From Ipomoea triloba (Eukaryota > Streptophyta > Magnoliopsida > Solanales > Convolvulaceae): 64,000 bases of DNA. Below, piece by piece: positions 21,728 to 32,766 of the stretch (positions are counted from its first letter, which is position 1; each line of letters begins with the position of its first letter). The position numbers were made by a program, and so were the translations under genes. The stretch covers positions 9,493,799 through 9,557,798 of the forward strand of contig NC_044930.1 in NCBI RefSeq assembly GCF_003576645.1. Direction: 5' to 3'. The notes beneath the pieces are model-generated. The model was not told the DNA's origin and did no database searches. It worked only from the letters and a program-made list of their open reading frames with translations.

Positions 21728-21859
21728 ACGGGGACTTAAGTTATTAGTCTAACCGATCTGGCTAAGAAATTGTGTTTCTTGAACTTACGATTTCACAGTG
21801 CTTTATTGTTTTGGTTATACGCCTTTTTATTCATCTCACTGTGTGTTAAGTATTCCAGG

Positions 21860-23736
21860 ATGGATAAGCACCGACCTCCTCCAGAACTAACCGGAGAAAA
21901 CTATGCGTACTGGAAAGCTCGCACCAGAACGCATCTGAGGGCCCAAGGTGTATGGAAAACAGTGCTATCCGGATGGGTTCATCCTACCAAAGGCGGTGAA
22001 AAAGAAGGAGATCCAAAGGTGTTGAAACCCGAAGTTGAATGGGATGCTACAGAAACTATTACAGCAAGCTTCAACGCTAAAGCCTTAGATATTATATTTT
22101 CTCTAATACATGAAAGTCAATTTAACTTGATTACAGGCTGTGACACTGCTAAAGAAGCTTGGGAAATTTTAGAGACCACTTATGAAGGCACGACTTCGGT
22201 CAAGCAGTCCAAACTTCAACTAGTCCAGAGTGATTTTGAAGATTTACGTATGAATGAGGATGAAAACATCGTAAGCTTCAACGAAAGAGTCCAAGAGATT
22301 GCCAACCGTGCTGTCACTCTAGGTGAACCATTTTCACAACAAAAATTAATCAAAAAGGTTCTCCGTTCTCTCCCGCCTCGGTTCAGGATGAAGGTAACTG
22401 CTATACAAGAACATTCCGGGTGGGAAGACCAAAGCTTGGCACAACTTATGGGTAACCTCAAAACTTATGAGATGGAAATATTGACTGACCATTCTAGAAA
22501 ACAAAAGAATGTTGCCTTCTCAGCTGACGAACAGGGCGCTGTACCAGATCCAGACGAAATCGAGGATGATGATCCAGTGTTTTGCTAACCAAACATTTCA
22601 ATAAAATTTTGAAACAGGTCAAGCAAAAGAATAGCTTCCGCGGTAACAGATCTCAAAACTCCTACGGATCAAAACCTAATTCAACCACGAGTGGATCAAA
22701 TTACAAGCCCACTGCGTCTCGTGCAACACAACCGTCTGCATCACGTACAACCCAACCTCGAGAAAGAACAAGTGGCAAAAACATACGATGCTATGAGTGC
22801 GAAGGCTACGGACATGTGCAGGCTGAATGTGCCACCTACTTGCGAAGAAAAAAGTCAATGGCTGCACTAACATGGAGTGATGATGAAGCTGATCCAGAAG
22901 CTGAAGCTGATACAGAAGAGATTACTGGCAATTTTGTTGCATTCACGGCCAGGATTACAACTGATCCAGAAGAGGAAGATGAAGATCTAGCTGACTCGGA
23001 AGGTTGTGACTACAACTCGGCAGAAGATCTTGAAGCCCTTGTTTTTTCTTATGAAACTGAGTATAAGAAGTTGTATTCAAAATGGGAATGTTTACTTAAG
23101 GCAAATTGTAACTTGTGTAGTCAAGTAGGGATATCAGAAAAAGCCATAAATGTATACAAAGATCAAATAAGTGAAAGAGATCTACAACTCAAAGCAGCTT
23201 CTGAACGAGAAGCCAAGCTGAACCAGGATGTGGTCAAGCTTACACAGGAATTAAGTTCACTCAAGAAGCAAATCCAGATGATGGACACCACATCAACACT
23301 TGATGAAATACTTGACACAGGTCGACAATCAACTACCAAATATGGTCTTGGCTTCACCGGAGACAAAAACAATGGGCAAACTACTTTTGTCAAAGCAACT
23401 GGATTTGATCTAGGAGATACTCCAGAAACAAATACAGCTAGAAAAATGAGCTCGGCAAGGCACCGTCAAAACATGGTAATGAAATATAAACGTGCCTATA
23501 AGCCTTATAATCCTATTTGTCATTATTGCAGGATTCGAGGACACACCAGACCAGAGTGCTACTACTTTTACAAGGATCAAAGAGCCGAGAAATACACTCA
23601 CAAGCGCATTGCACCATTTGTAAGACAAGTTTGGGTCAGGAAAGCTGATTTTGTATCACAGTTTATACCACACGCAGGTCAAGGGAAAAATGGTTCTCGA
23701 GAAGATAAAGAGATTGGATTAGAAAATCTACATTGA
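21860..23736 (+). CDS. gag: Retrotransposon gag protein (copia type), frameshifted
   Basis: Structural polyprotein that would package element RNA. The ATG at 21860 (MDKHRPPPEL) is preferred over the upstream in-frame start at 21770. The N-terminal part has the DUF4219/UBN2 pattern (LTGENYAYWKARTRTHL, then AKEAWEILETTYEG). A CCHC knuckle CYECEGYGHVQAEC and a second, CHYCRIRGHTRPEC, follow, separated by an acidic stretch and a coiled coil (KLTQELSSLKKQIQMM). Frame 1 ends at TAA 22586. The second frame overlaps by a few bases from 22582, near a TTTT run at 22580-22583, so a single-base slip or a -1 shift would join them. After the second knuckle the frame stops at 23736 without protease, integrase or reverse transcriptase. 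Confidence 0.85.
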
Positions 23737-24143
23737 AGGATCATTGCCGAAAATATACGCCAGGTATGTGTGAATTAATTTTTTTTGTGTACTAATAAAT
23801 CTGCCACTGTCTCAGATCCAGACATACGACAGCATAATGTCCAGATTCATCTTGAAAGTCTTCATTTTTTTTCGAAATTCTAATTCTTGAAAAGGTCTAC
23901 GTTTTGTTATGATGAGCCTTCTACCTTTTCGGTCAGCCACACGAGTTACAATGGGAGTAGCATTTAACATATATTATCCTTTAACCCTCATAAAAGTCCT
24001 AGTCAAATCACATCACTCCATCAATCACCTTTTTGTCCTCTCACCTATTTTTTCTCTCACCTGGCACTTTCACCCTCTCTACCGTCTCTCTCTCTCCACC
24101 GAAAAGCTTGGGAGCTCAACAATGTCGTCGTCCAGTCTTCCAT
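23737..24143. other. Non-coding internal tail with captured-looking segment
   Basis: After gag comes sequence with GGTATGTGTGAATTAA (copia-like), then, from about 23880, a pyrimidine-rich stretch like a gene leader that ends in ACAATGTCGTCGTCC at 24119-24133. No purine tract precedes the 3' LTR. Confidence 0.5.
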
Positions 24144-24188
24144 CTCAGCGGAACGACATTTTACACCCTCTCTTACACTCACAACTAT
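24144..24188 (+). repeat. 45-bp copy of the 5' flank inside the element
   Basis: Bases 24144-24188 (CTCAGCGG...ACAACTAT) are identical to 20874-20918, which is host sequence just outside the 5' LTR and belongs to the older gypsy LTR. Normal reverse transcription does not place flanking host DNA upstream of the 3' LTR. Confidence 0.95.
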
Positions 24189-24983
24189 TGTTAGTGTACA
24201 ATTGATACACTTTGGACCACCTTTTAATTGGCTTAATTATTAGTCAAAAACATAAGTTATGTTATTAAGTAGTTGGTCCGGTATCTTGGTTAAAGGCAGA
24301 TTTCTCTTTATACACTCTGGAGAAGCGCCAGCGAGTAGTCCAGTGGACGGGATTTATTCAAATCAGAATTCAGTCATCATGATCCTCATTTTACTCAGAT
24401 CTACACTTATGGCTGATCCTTATTTTGAGTGGTTTTCAGCTGCAAATCTTGAGGGAAGATTGGTTATTATTTTGGCTATAAATATAGCTCAATCACATGG
24501 GATTCTTTACAAGCTTGATTACCATTCTAATCTTACTTCAATCTCTCCTTCGAATCAGTTTTCACAAGAGGATTTCACTCTGGTTTTTCTACAGTTCTTC
24601 GTGTGTTCTTATTCTGGTTGCTTGAAGATTCAGCCGTGTTGGTGAATCGTGATGTACTGCACAGTGTCAGCTCCAAGATGAGGAAGGCTTAGCTAGGAGT
24701 ATTTTTTTGTAACCATTAGTGTAGGATGGTTGTTGTTAGACTCCTTGTAACCCTTGTGATCATCTAGTGGATTGGGCTGACGTGAAGTGCCCCGCAGATG
24801 TAGGAGTGGAGCTCCGAACTGCGTGATCAATTCTGGTGTCTGGTTCCATTTTTATTGCTTTATTTTCTTGTTGTTTATTTATCTGTTTTTATAGTTTAAT
24901 TCTTTTAGATAAATAATTGCTTTAAAATAATGTTGGAACCTTAATATAAAATTGTACATTCAAGACCCACAATTACAATTTCA
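24189..24983 (+). mobile_element. 3' LTR of gag-only retroelement
   Basis: 795 bp, TG...CA, followed by the ACTAT target duplication at 24984-24988. Low divergence from the 5' LTR indicates a recent insertion. Confidence 0.93.
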
Positions 24984-26240
24984 ACTATATTCATCACCCG
25001 AGGTAAAACAAGTAGATACTAGGTATAGTTAAAGATAGTTTCACATATAAGTATAAACATTTAAGTATATATAAGTAGACATTATTCATTCTCATACTAG
25101 TACAATGATCAAACACCCAACCAAATACACAAAATGCACAATTTCAAATCAAAAGGATGAGAAAATAGGTAAAAAGTGAGATACTAGTTTATATCATCAG
25201 AATAGGTAAACTCATAAGGTAAGTAATAACCGTGTTTCAATTGCATTTATAAGTAAGTAGAGTATTATAGTAAAATAGTTTCCAAAACGTATCATTTAGT
25301 ACCATTACTCTCACCTTCAAGAAAATAATATTTCTTTGAATAATAATTATACTGGAGGAAATTCAATCATCTCATCAATGTCATCAATCTCATCGATCTC
25401 ATCAATCTCGTCAATATGATCAATCATGCTCACCGTAGGCTAGTCCGTAGCTAGTGTCTAGTTACTTGTTGTCGCATATTGTGTGTCATATCCTCAAATC
25501 CCTAGAGAACGACAAAACTACTCATGCTCATCGTAGCTACATCAAACCTCCTCATATATGTTAAGGAGAAGAGTGGAGTAGGGAGTTCCTAATCCACTAT
25601 AAAAATACATGACTCAATCTCTCTATCTCTTATTACTTTCTTTCCTTTTACTGTTGAACTCACACACACACACACTCACAATTCATAAACCCATAAAAAT
25701 GCTACAAGCTAAAATAAAGCAAGCTAAAGTATTCCACCACAATTCAAACTCCGAAATCATACTTTTTCTAAATTTAAAAAATCTATTCAACCCCAACCAC
25801 TATAAAAATAAATGACTCAATCTCTCTATCCCTTACTTTCTTTACTTTTAATGTTGAACTCAAACACACGCATTATCACAATTCATAAACCCATAAAACG
25901 CTACAAGTTCAAATAAGGCAAGCTAAAGTGTTCCACTACGATTAATTATAAATGCAGTTGAGAAATTGAGGCCATATATACCTCTTGATTAAGTACTTCA
26001 CAATAGAGACTAATGACCAAATTTTGACATTTTTGTTAGATAAGAAGATAACTATAACCATGAAACAAAGAGGGCTACCTCATCAAGCTATTGGGAATGG
26101 ATTATTCCATTCAGTATAAAAAGGAGACAGAATACAAGGTGGTAGATGCATCATCAAGTAGAATGGAAGACTATGAACACTCCTAGAATCCTATTCCAAT
26201 GGTAAGTCAAAAGGGTGTTGAAGATATCTTAATTACTAGA
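24984..26240. mobile_element. Remainder of older LTR element with 203-bp tandem repeat
   Basis: Resumes the pre-insertion sequence. CCACTATAAAAATA at 25594 recurs at 25797, giving a 203-bp tandem duplication with a TATAAAAAT motif in each unit. A run of CATCAATCTCAT-type repeats lies at 25370-25430. No protein readable. Confidence 0.45.
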
Positions 26241-26241
26241 C

Positions 26242-26581
26242 TACAAAAATGATGAGTGAGCCAAAGAATGACTACTCTCTTTGTAGATCCCAACAGCCAC
26301 CCAAAATTTGTCCTCACTCATAGTTTGCTAATATTTAGAGGTAGACTATATATTGGCACAAATGGACCATTCAGCCCCTATCAGTTCTTGGGTAAGCTTG
26401 GAATAGCATTTCTATGGACTTCATTGAAGGCATGCCTAAATCATACTCTAAGAAAGTCATATTGGTTGTGGTGGATAGACTTACTAAGTATGCCAACTTC
26501 ATAACACTCACTCACCCCTATACTACAGAACTTGTCTCAGAAACCTTCATAGAGAGTGTGTATAATCTACATGGATTGTGA
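26242..26581 (+). pseudogene. Ty3/gypsy integrase relic
   Basis: A frame from 26414 to TGA at 26579 reads MDFIEGMPKS, VILVVVDRLTKYANF and ETFIESVYNLHG. This is the start of the integrase core of chromovirus-like gypsy elements, with the first catalytic Asp in VVVD. Upstream, in other frames, GRLYIGTNGPF recalls the linker before integrase. The rest of the core, reverse transcriptase and LTRs are missing. Frameshifts and truncation make it non-functional. Confidence 0.75.
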
Positions 26582-26713
26582 TAATACACAAAATGAACAT
26601 ACTTACTTTTTCCCATATTTGTTTATTAAGTTTTGACTTGTCTTCATTCCTTGTGAGCTTAAATGATTAAATTCCTTATATTTAAATTGAAGGATAGACA
26701 TATATATATGATT

Positions 26714-27107
26714 GAGTTAATTCTATTTTTTGTTCTAGATTTATATGTGACAATCCACTTTTAATCCTTTTTTATAAGAACATCCTTATTTAATCCTAGT
26801 ATTATTGTGACATGATCATTTTTTGTCCTCCGTCAACAAATCGTTGAAATGTCGTTAAATACAATGACATTTAGATCTTTTTTATACAAAGTAGGTTGGC
26901 ACACTATATTTTTTATGTTTATTTTTTTAAAAATCATAATTGGTGACCAAAGTCTTTGTATTTAACGACATTTAAATTGTTTTGTTGATAGAGGACCAAA
27001 AATGGTCATGTCACAATAATACTAGGACCAAAAGTTGATGTTCTAATAAAAAAGGACTAAAAGGTGAATGTCACCTATAAATTTAGGACCAAAAATGGAA
27101 TTAACTC
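26714..27107. mobile_element. Mutator-type MITE, 9-bp TSD TATATGATT
   Basis: Ends GAGTTAATTC and GAATTAACTC are perfect inverses, with inverted homology extending about 180 bp. TATATGATT at 26705-26713 is exactly repeated at 27108-27116. A 9-bp duplication with long inverted arms indicates a MULE-mobilised element, 394 bp. Confidence 0.92.
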
Positions 27108-27122
27108 TATATGATTTGAATA

Positions 27123-27276
27123 GTTTTGATATGTTATGGATGGTCGTAGGCAAACCAATACAAATACAAAACAAAATATTACAAAATTACAATTTTCACG
27201 TTTTGATATGTTATGGATGGTCGTAGGCAAACCAATACAAATACAAAACAAAATATTACAAAATTACAATTTTCAC
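27123..27276. repeat. Perfect 77-bp tandem duplication
   Basis: 27123-27199 and 27200-27276 are identical, starting GTTTTGATATGTTATGG. No inverted ends. Recent, or an assembly effect. Confidence 0.93.
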
Positions 27277-28200
27277 TCAAAATGACCTATCTTAAGCATT
27301 TTAATCATAATTTGATGTATGTAGGAAGGTCAAATTGGGATAATTTTAGCGACATTGGAATGCAAACCCAAAGGGATAAAATTCTTATGAAGACCATAAA
27401 ATCAGAATTCTGAAGTTACAAGGTTCAAAATCTATTAGGAAGTTGTAGTTGTGTTGTAGAGTTGTTGAAATGCACAAGTTCAACACATGAAAAAGTGTGT
27501 CGAATGGAGATTTTCCTTAGTTGTGTTAGTTCAAAATGTCCAAATTTTGACTCGATGTTTCGAAAGTTTGAGATCTGCAATTTTATAGCTATGTGAGAAT
27601 AACATTTTTTACCATCATTTTGCTCCAATTACAAATACACTCATTCTCCATTCTTCTAACCCTAGTAACCTCCATCCCTTCTCTCTCTATAATCTCAATT
27701 TCTCCTTCCAAAATGTAACCTAGCTCTAAGAAACGATTGTTTGGTAGTTTAGGAGTAGATTAGAATATGTTTTGTAATAATTAAGAAGGGGAGGATACAA
27801 GACCGAACTTCAACTGTATGTACGATCGAGGATAAAGCAATGAGCTTTTCTTTCCCTTCTTTCCTTAATTTTATCATGATCTAATGTATCTATTTTGTGT
27901 AGTGAAGATTCTTGTTCTAAGTATATTTATATTTGGATTATGGATTGTGTTTTGTTTTTTTGTCTATTTTGATGTTTGTTTCTTAATATATTATGATTGG
28001 TTAGTTTAGCTCCTAAAATTTATTGTGTGCAAGATATATTGTTGATGTGTGTGATTAAGATCTTAAATTACATGCTTATTTGTTATGTTGTGTTTCGATA
28101 GAAATTGGGCATAGCTAGAATATTCTTGTCACATACCTATCGATTTTTGTACTATGGGAGTATGTAAATATTATAGGGGGACTTCTTGACTAACCTTACG
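27277..28200 (+). mobile_element. Probable gypsy LTR fragment
   Basis: Style of sequence (AAGACCATAAAATC, CTAACCCTAG, then long T-rich 3' part) resembles LTR U3-R regions, but no ends, PBS or PPT could be fixed. Low certainty. Confidence 0.3.
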
Positions 28201-28216
28201 TTTCATGTAAAAATGA

Positions 28217-29862
28217 TGTGTAGCAAAAATGAGTGATGGTGAGTGTACGGGTGTGAAATGCCGTTCCGCTGAGGATTGGGGGTTATGGCACGCAATATGC
28301 AATCACAAAACTAGGCACTAGCACAAGGAAATCAACAAGAAGCTAAGCAAACGACAACGAGGTAGAACAAACACATTTAAACTATAGATAAATACAAAAT
28401 AAAGAAATATGACTCAAGTTAGGGACATCACCATCTAGATGCTTTAACACTTAAGTTTGGGGGAAGAACATTTTACCTAGGTTCTAGAGGCTAGCACTAA
28501 TAAATCCAAGGTTCCACAAGGATTAGAACAAAGATTGCCCCATTCTCATGGTGTATCAACCCAAGTTCTTGAAGAACAAAAGCTATTTAAGCCCCAATCT
28601 ACCCCTATTTCCATAGAAGGGAAATTGGGTTCGAGAGTGGGAAGGCTCAAGTCTTCCATCCAATTCCCATTGAGATGAAAGACTTTCCAAACACAAACAA
28701 CAATTGCTACGTATCAACTATTGCAAGATAGATTAAAGACTCAACTCAAACACATGAACCCTAGGTTGGGGTTCTTCCCCTTTTTCACAATAATCACAAC
28801 TTAAGCATCAAAATAGATAATACAACCTTAACTCAAGCCCATAAACTAACTACTCATGGTTAAATAGCATAAAGAACACAAAAACACAAATAATAAACAT
28901 AAATCTTGCAAAAGAAAAGAGATAAGGAAAAGAAAGCTCCTCTATTGAAATGGGTGGAAGAATCTTGAAATCCAAGCTTCAAATCCAAGATTACAAGCTC
29001 CAAAAGTGTTAAAAAAAAAAACATAGATCTAAGTCTAATCTAACCTAAAAATATGAAAGGGAGTGAATGGGAGTGTCTAGGGTTCAACCATGGGTCAAAA
29101 CCGAGTTCAAAATGCTCAAAACGAGCTTAAATAATTGTAGAACAGAGGCGAAACGGCCACCTACACGGCCGTGTGGGTGCCCATTTCATTTTGGCCTATT
29201 TACTGTGCATTTCTCACTGTGTAAGCAGAATTCTATGCAACTGTTTTAACTTCTAGGCTATTTTCACCCTCAAAACCACTTCATTAGCGTTTATGGTCTT
29301 TAACAAAGTTGTATCCCTTTAAGTTTTCTTTCCAATGGAGCAAGAATCACCTTATTTGGACATTCCTAGGCTGAGATATGATCAAAATACCGAACCATGG
29401 CAGATTTGGACGAAATCTATAAGTTTGGATGATTTTGACCCCTTTGGCTTCCTTTTTAAGATGTAATGTCTTCATAAGAGTTGTAGCCCTTTGAGTGCTC
29501 TTTCCAATGGCACAAGAATCACTCAATTTGGATATTTCTAGGCCGAGATATCATCCAAATACCAAACAGTGACGGATATATGCGAGACTTTCAGATTTTT
29601 GGCATTTGTTCCACTTTTTCCTTTGTTTAATTTGTCCATATGATCAAAACCATTGAAAATACCACTCTTGTGCTCCCTTGGAAGTGTTGCATCCATCTCC
29701 ATAGCTTCTCTTTGGCTTCCATTGACTCCAAATGCATCCAAAATGTTCCTTTTGACTCTAGTTCCCTCCAAAATGCATGAAAATAATAATAATCTTTACT
29801 TCCAAATCCAAACTCCTTGCAAAATAACACAATTTAGTCCTAATCTCATTAAATTTGTGTCA
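28217..29862 (-). mobile_element. Gypsy LTR, minus strand, 5'-truncated
   Basis: Inverse of the LTR at 3660-5329 over nearly its full length; the LTR end (GCTACACA on the minus strand) is at 28217. The first ~70 bases of the LTR are missing at the 29862 side, where an unrelated junction and a MITE follow. A small ORF at 29067 is a shadow. Confidence 0.75.
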
Positions 29863-29879
29863 GGGTCGATTAAAGAGAC

Positions 29880-29980
29880 TTAACTAAATTTATTTTTAAT
29901 TTAAGTTTTCATAATTTTAAGTTTAGTATTATTATAGTATACAAAATTTATATATTTAGAAACTACACTAAAAATACTAT
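29880..29980. mobile_element. Stowaway-like MITE, left part
   Basis: Same sequence as the MITE at 35899-36157 (TTAAGTTTAGTATTA...AAATTTATATATTTAGAAAC). Continues at 31656 after nested insertions. Confidence 0.65.
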
Positions 29981-31655
29981 TTTTTTTTTGAATACTATTG
30001 ACCCTTGATGAGTGTAGTTTTCGTGGTGGATGGAAAGAAGTAGATGTTAAAACGGACAGATTTTCGAGTATCGTTCTCAAAGGACGGCAAGGAGGGAATT
30101 TGAGCGGTAAGGGGATTAAGCACAAGAGTGTTTAGTGTTTGAAAGCTAATCCAAACATAGTAAGAAATGCGCATGAAACATCATGAAAATAAGGAACAAA
30201 ACGTTGGAAACAATCAATTGGAAAGGAGGATTTGGATCTTGCAACTCATATAGGTATCCTTGATTTCCTAAGATATTAGGCTAGCAACACGTAGATAATG
30301 AAAATGAGACAAGGTCACAAGCACCACCGCCACTCTTGTGGTCAATGGACTCACTCCTAGACCGTAATGTCATCCTCATGATCACTAGGCTAGAAGAGGC
30401 ATTTTGTCAAACACGTTATGTGCCTCTTATCTTCCACTCTCCCTTTTCTCAAAGGTGAGAGGGAAATGTGTTAGGCTAGGCTAAGGAGTAACTCTACTCT
30501 CGTAGATGAGACTCCTTCTCCAAACACATCTCATATAGGTTGATCACCCCTACACAAGAGTCAAAGTGGATCACCACTCACACAATTAAACTCATAATCA
30601 AGCAATTGCAAAACCTAATTGATCAATTCAAAGCTCAAGAATATCCATACAACATTGCTCAATCCAAATCCACAAAGATCTACCTAATCATACTTGGAAT
30701 TGAAATAGCAAAAGGCAAAAGTAATGACAAGAAATTAAAAGGAAGACTTAGCTAGGAATTGAACTTTGAACTTGAACTTGAATGTTGATCTCAATCTTGC
30801 AACAATGGAATCCTTCTCTAATTCTAATCTAAACCTAAGAATTGCAATGTGGAGTGAATTGGGAGAGATCTCTCTAGGCTAATCCTAGAGAGAGAAATAT
30901 TCTAAACTGATCTAAAATTGAAATGTGATCGATCCCCTGCAAAAATGGCTCAATTCCCCTTTTAAACCTCGCCCAATCACTAAACTTTCCGCGATGGACG
31001 CACGGCTGGACGCGCTTCCACTGCGCGTCCAGCGTGCCTTCTGCTGCACAGACTCGAAAACTTCTGCGGGTTGAAATTTAGACGCGGGCGTTCGCTGCGC
31101 GTCCACAGCAGACCTCTATTCTGCTGTCAAACTTCTGCAAGCATAATTTCGGACGCAGGCCTGGACGCGCGTCCACTGCCTATTTTTGCTCCAACTTTGG
31201 TTCGTTCTTCACTTCTCTGAAATATTGTCATTTTCTACCCTTTTTGCACATCTTTTACCTACAAAACAATTAGCCAAGCGTGGAACGGGGTCCAATGGGG
31301 GCGTTCTTCACTTCTCTGAAATATTGTCATTTTCTACCCTTTTTGCACATCTTTTACCTACAAAACAATTAGCCAAGCGTGGAACGGGGTCCAATGACAA
31401 TAACAAGCATTCTAACGCAATAAAGGGCCAAATCAATCATAAAAGCCTTCAATTGTGCGCAAGATGATCCTAAAACGACCTTATAAAGGTGGCGTCTTTT
31501 GCACTTATCAACCCTGTTACATGTAGTATCTGTCCATATACTTTCTCAACCTACTGAAACCCAACAAAGTCAACATTGCCCCCACTGAGGCTCGAACCCA
31601 TGACCTCCTACTTGGGAGAATCACTTCATGCCGCTTGACCACAAGGCCTTTGGCC
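29981..31655 (-). mobile_element. tRNA-derived SINE, split by a solo LTR
   Basis: Minus-strand SINE: head at 31655 with TTGTGGTCAAGCGG (box A-like) and GGGTTCGAGCC (box B), poly(A) as T-run at 29981-29989. The 14-bp ACTAAAAATACTAT flanks it at 29967-29980 and 31656-31669. The SINE sequence occupies 29981-30005 and 31511-31655; the solo LTR lies between. A sister SINE is at 54239-54384. Confidence 0.88.
30006..31510 (-). mobile_element. Solo LTR of a Ty3/gypsy element, TSD ACCCT
   Basis: 1505 bp, on the minus strand TGATAAGTGC...ACTCATCA. ACCCT at 30001-30005 repeats at 31511-31515. The start matches the LTR at 3660. Inside, 31203-31301 and 31302-31400 are a 99-bp tandem duplication (CGTTCTTCACTTCTCTG). 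No internal domain, so formed by LTR-LTR recombination. Confidence 0.9.
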
Positions 31656-31757
31656 ACTAAAAATACTATTAAGCACAAAAAATCAAATTTAAAAATAAGT
31701 AAAAAAATACTAAAGAATAAAGAGTTTGTTTGATCAATGAATAATAAGTAGGGCATA
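31656..31757. mobile_element. Stowaway-like MITE, right part
   Basis: Completes the MITE begun at 29880; compare AAATTTAAAAATAAGTAAAA with 36050-36070 in the uninterrupted copy. Confidence 0.65.
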
Positions 31758-32045
31758 TAAAATGGCTTCCTGTGCGGTTAACACAAAATTGCTCACCTTA
31801 AGCGTTAAAATGACGCACCTTAAGTACAAAAATCACGCACCTTTAGCATTAAAATGACGCACCTCAAGTACACAAACCACACATCTTAAGCATTAAAATG
31901 ACGCACCTTAAGCACAAACTACGCACCTTAAGGTTTTAAAATGGCACACCTTACGTTTCAACAACTCACACACCTTAAGCACAAAAACCACGCACCTTAA
32001 GAAGAAAAACCACCCACCTTAAATTTGACCTAGATGCAAAAATAA
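31758..32045. repeat. GACGCACCTTAAG minisatellite
   Basis: About ten degenerate copies of a motif around ATGACGCACCTTAAG. The inverse motif (CTTAAGGTGCGT) forms a similar array at 60405-60560 next to a TA-bounded element, so both belong to one family. Confidence 0.7.
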
Positions 32046-32480
32046 CCAAATTGTCACCGCATTTTTTTTTTAATTTTGTTAATCATGGACGTTGATTTAA
32101 TTAAGATCAATGGCTCAAATTTAACCGCACAACCACACGAGACACACTCAACCGCATGGGAGGCAGAGCCCTTGGCTATCGCAGGGGAGGCGGAGCCCTC
32201 AGCTATTGCAGGGGAGGCAGAGCCCTCGTCGTCGGTCGTTGTCGGTAGTAGCTTCATCGCCTGTTGGATTCTTCAGCAGATAGACATAGCAAAAAATTAG
32301 AAAATAAGATAATAAGAAATACTACCGGCAGTAGGCGTACTGGTCGGCGGCTATCGCAAGGGAGGCAGAGCCCTCGTTGGATTTGTCAGAGTCGTCGACT
32401 TTGCTTTGGAATCGATTGGACTATGGAGTAAGCGAGAAGCAGACTTAAACTTGGAGACTTTAGGGTTTCATATTTCTTTC
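32046..32480 (-). pseudogene. Minus-strand frame with 27-bp coding repeat
   Basis: On the minus strand a frame reads MKLLPTTTDDEGSASPAIA followed by further EGSASPAIA / KGSASHAV units (three 27-bp repeats at 32156-32236). A related unit (EGSASLAIAADQYAY) lies at 32335-32385, separated by AT-rich sequence that could be an intron. The plus strand also stays open. It may be a captured gene fragment. Identity unknown, coding status doubtful. Confidence 0.35.
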
Positions 32481-32529
32481 AGGAGCAGAATAGAATTAGG
32501 CGCCCAAAAATAAAGTTTTGGTGGAAATG

Positions 32530-32766
32530 AAATTTTAGTGAACTAATTTTTAGACATCAATAGTGAGAGTAACAACATCATTCCTATCAATAACGAGAGT
32601 ATAGTTTTAAAATAAATATATAATTAAAATTCTGTCACTAAATCGTAAACCTTTAGTTAGAGTAATTTTTAACCGTCACAAAAACTATGCAAATAATACA
32701 TTTAGTGATGTGTTTTTTCTACCCGTCACTAATTTTTTGTCACTAAAAGTTATTTTTCTTGTAGTG
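32530..32766. mobile_element. CACTA (En/Spm) terminus
   Basis: Ends TTTTTCTTGTAGTG at 32766, the inverse of the plant CACTA terminal CACTACAAGAAAAA. Inside lie subterminal repeats CCGTCAC(TAA/AAA). The partner CACTACAAG end was not found upstream, so it is truncated. Confidence 0.75.

Noticed and set aside
29067..29883. Small ORFs on both strands around 29-30 kb
   Set aside because: All within the minus-strand gypsy LTR; none resembles a protein.
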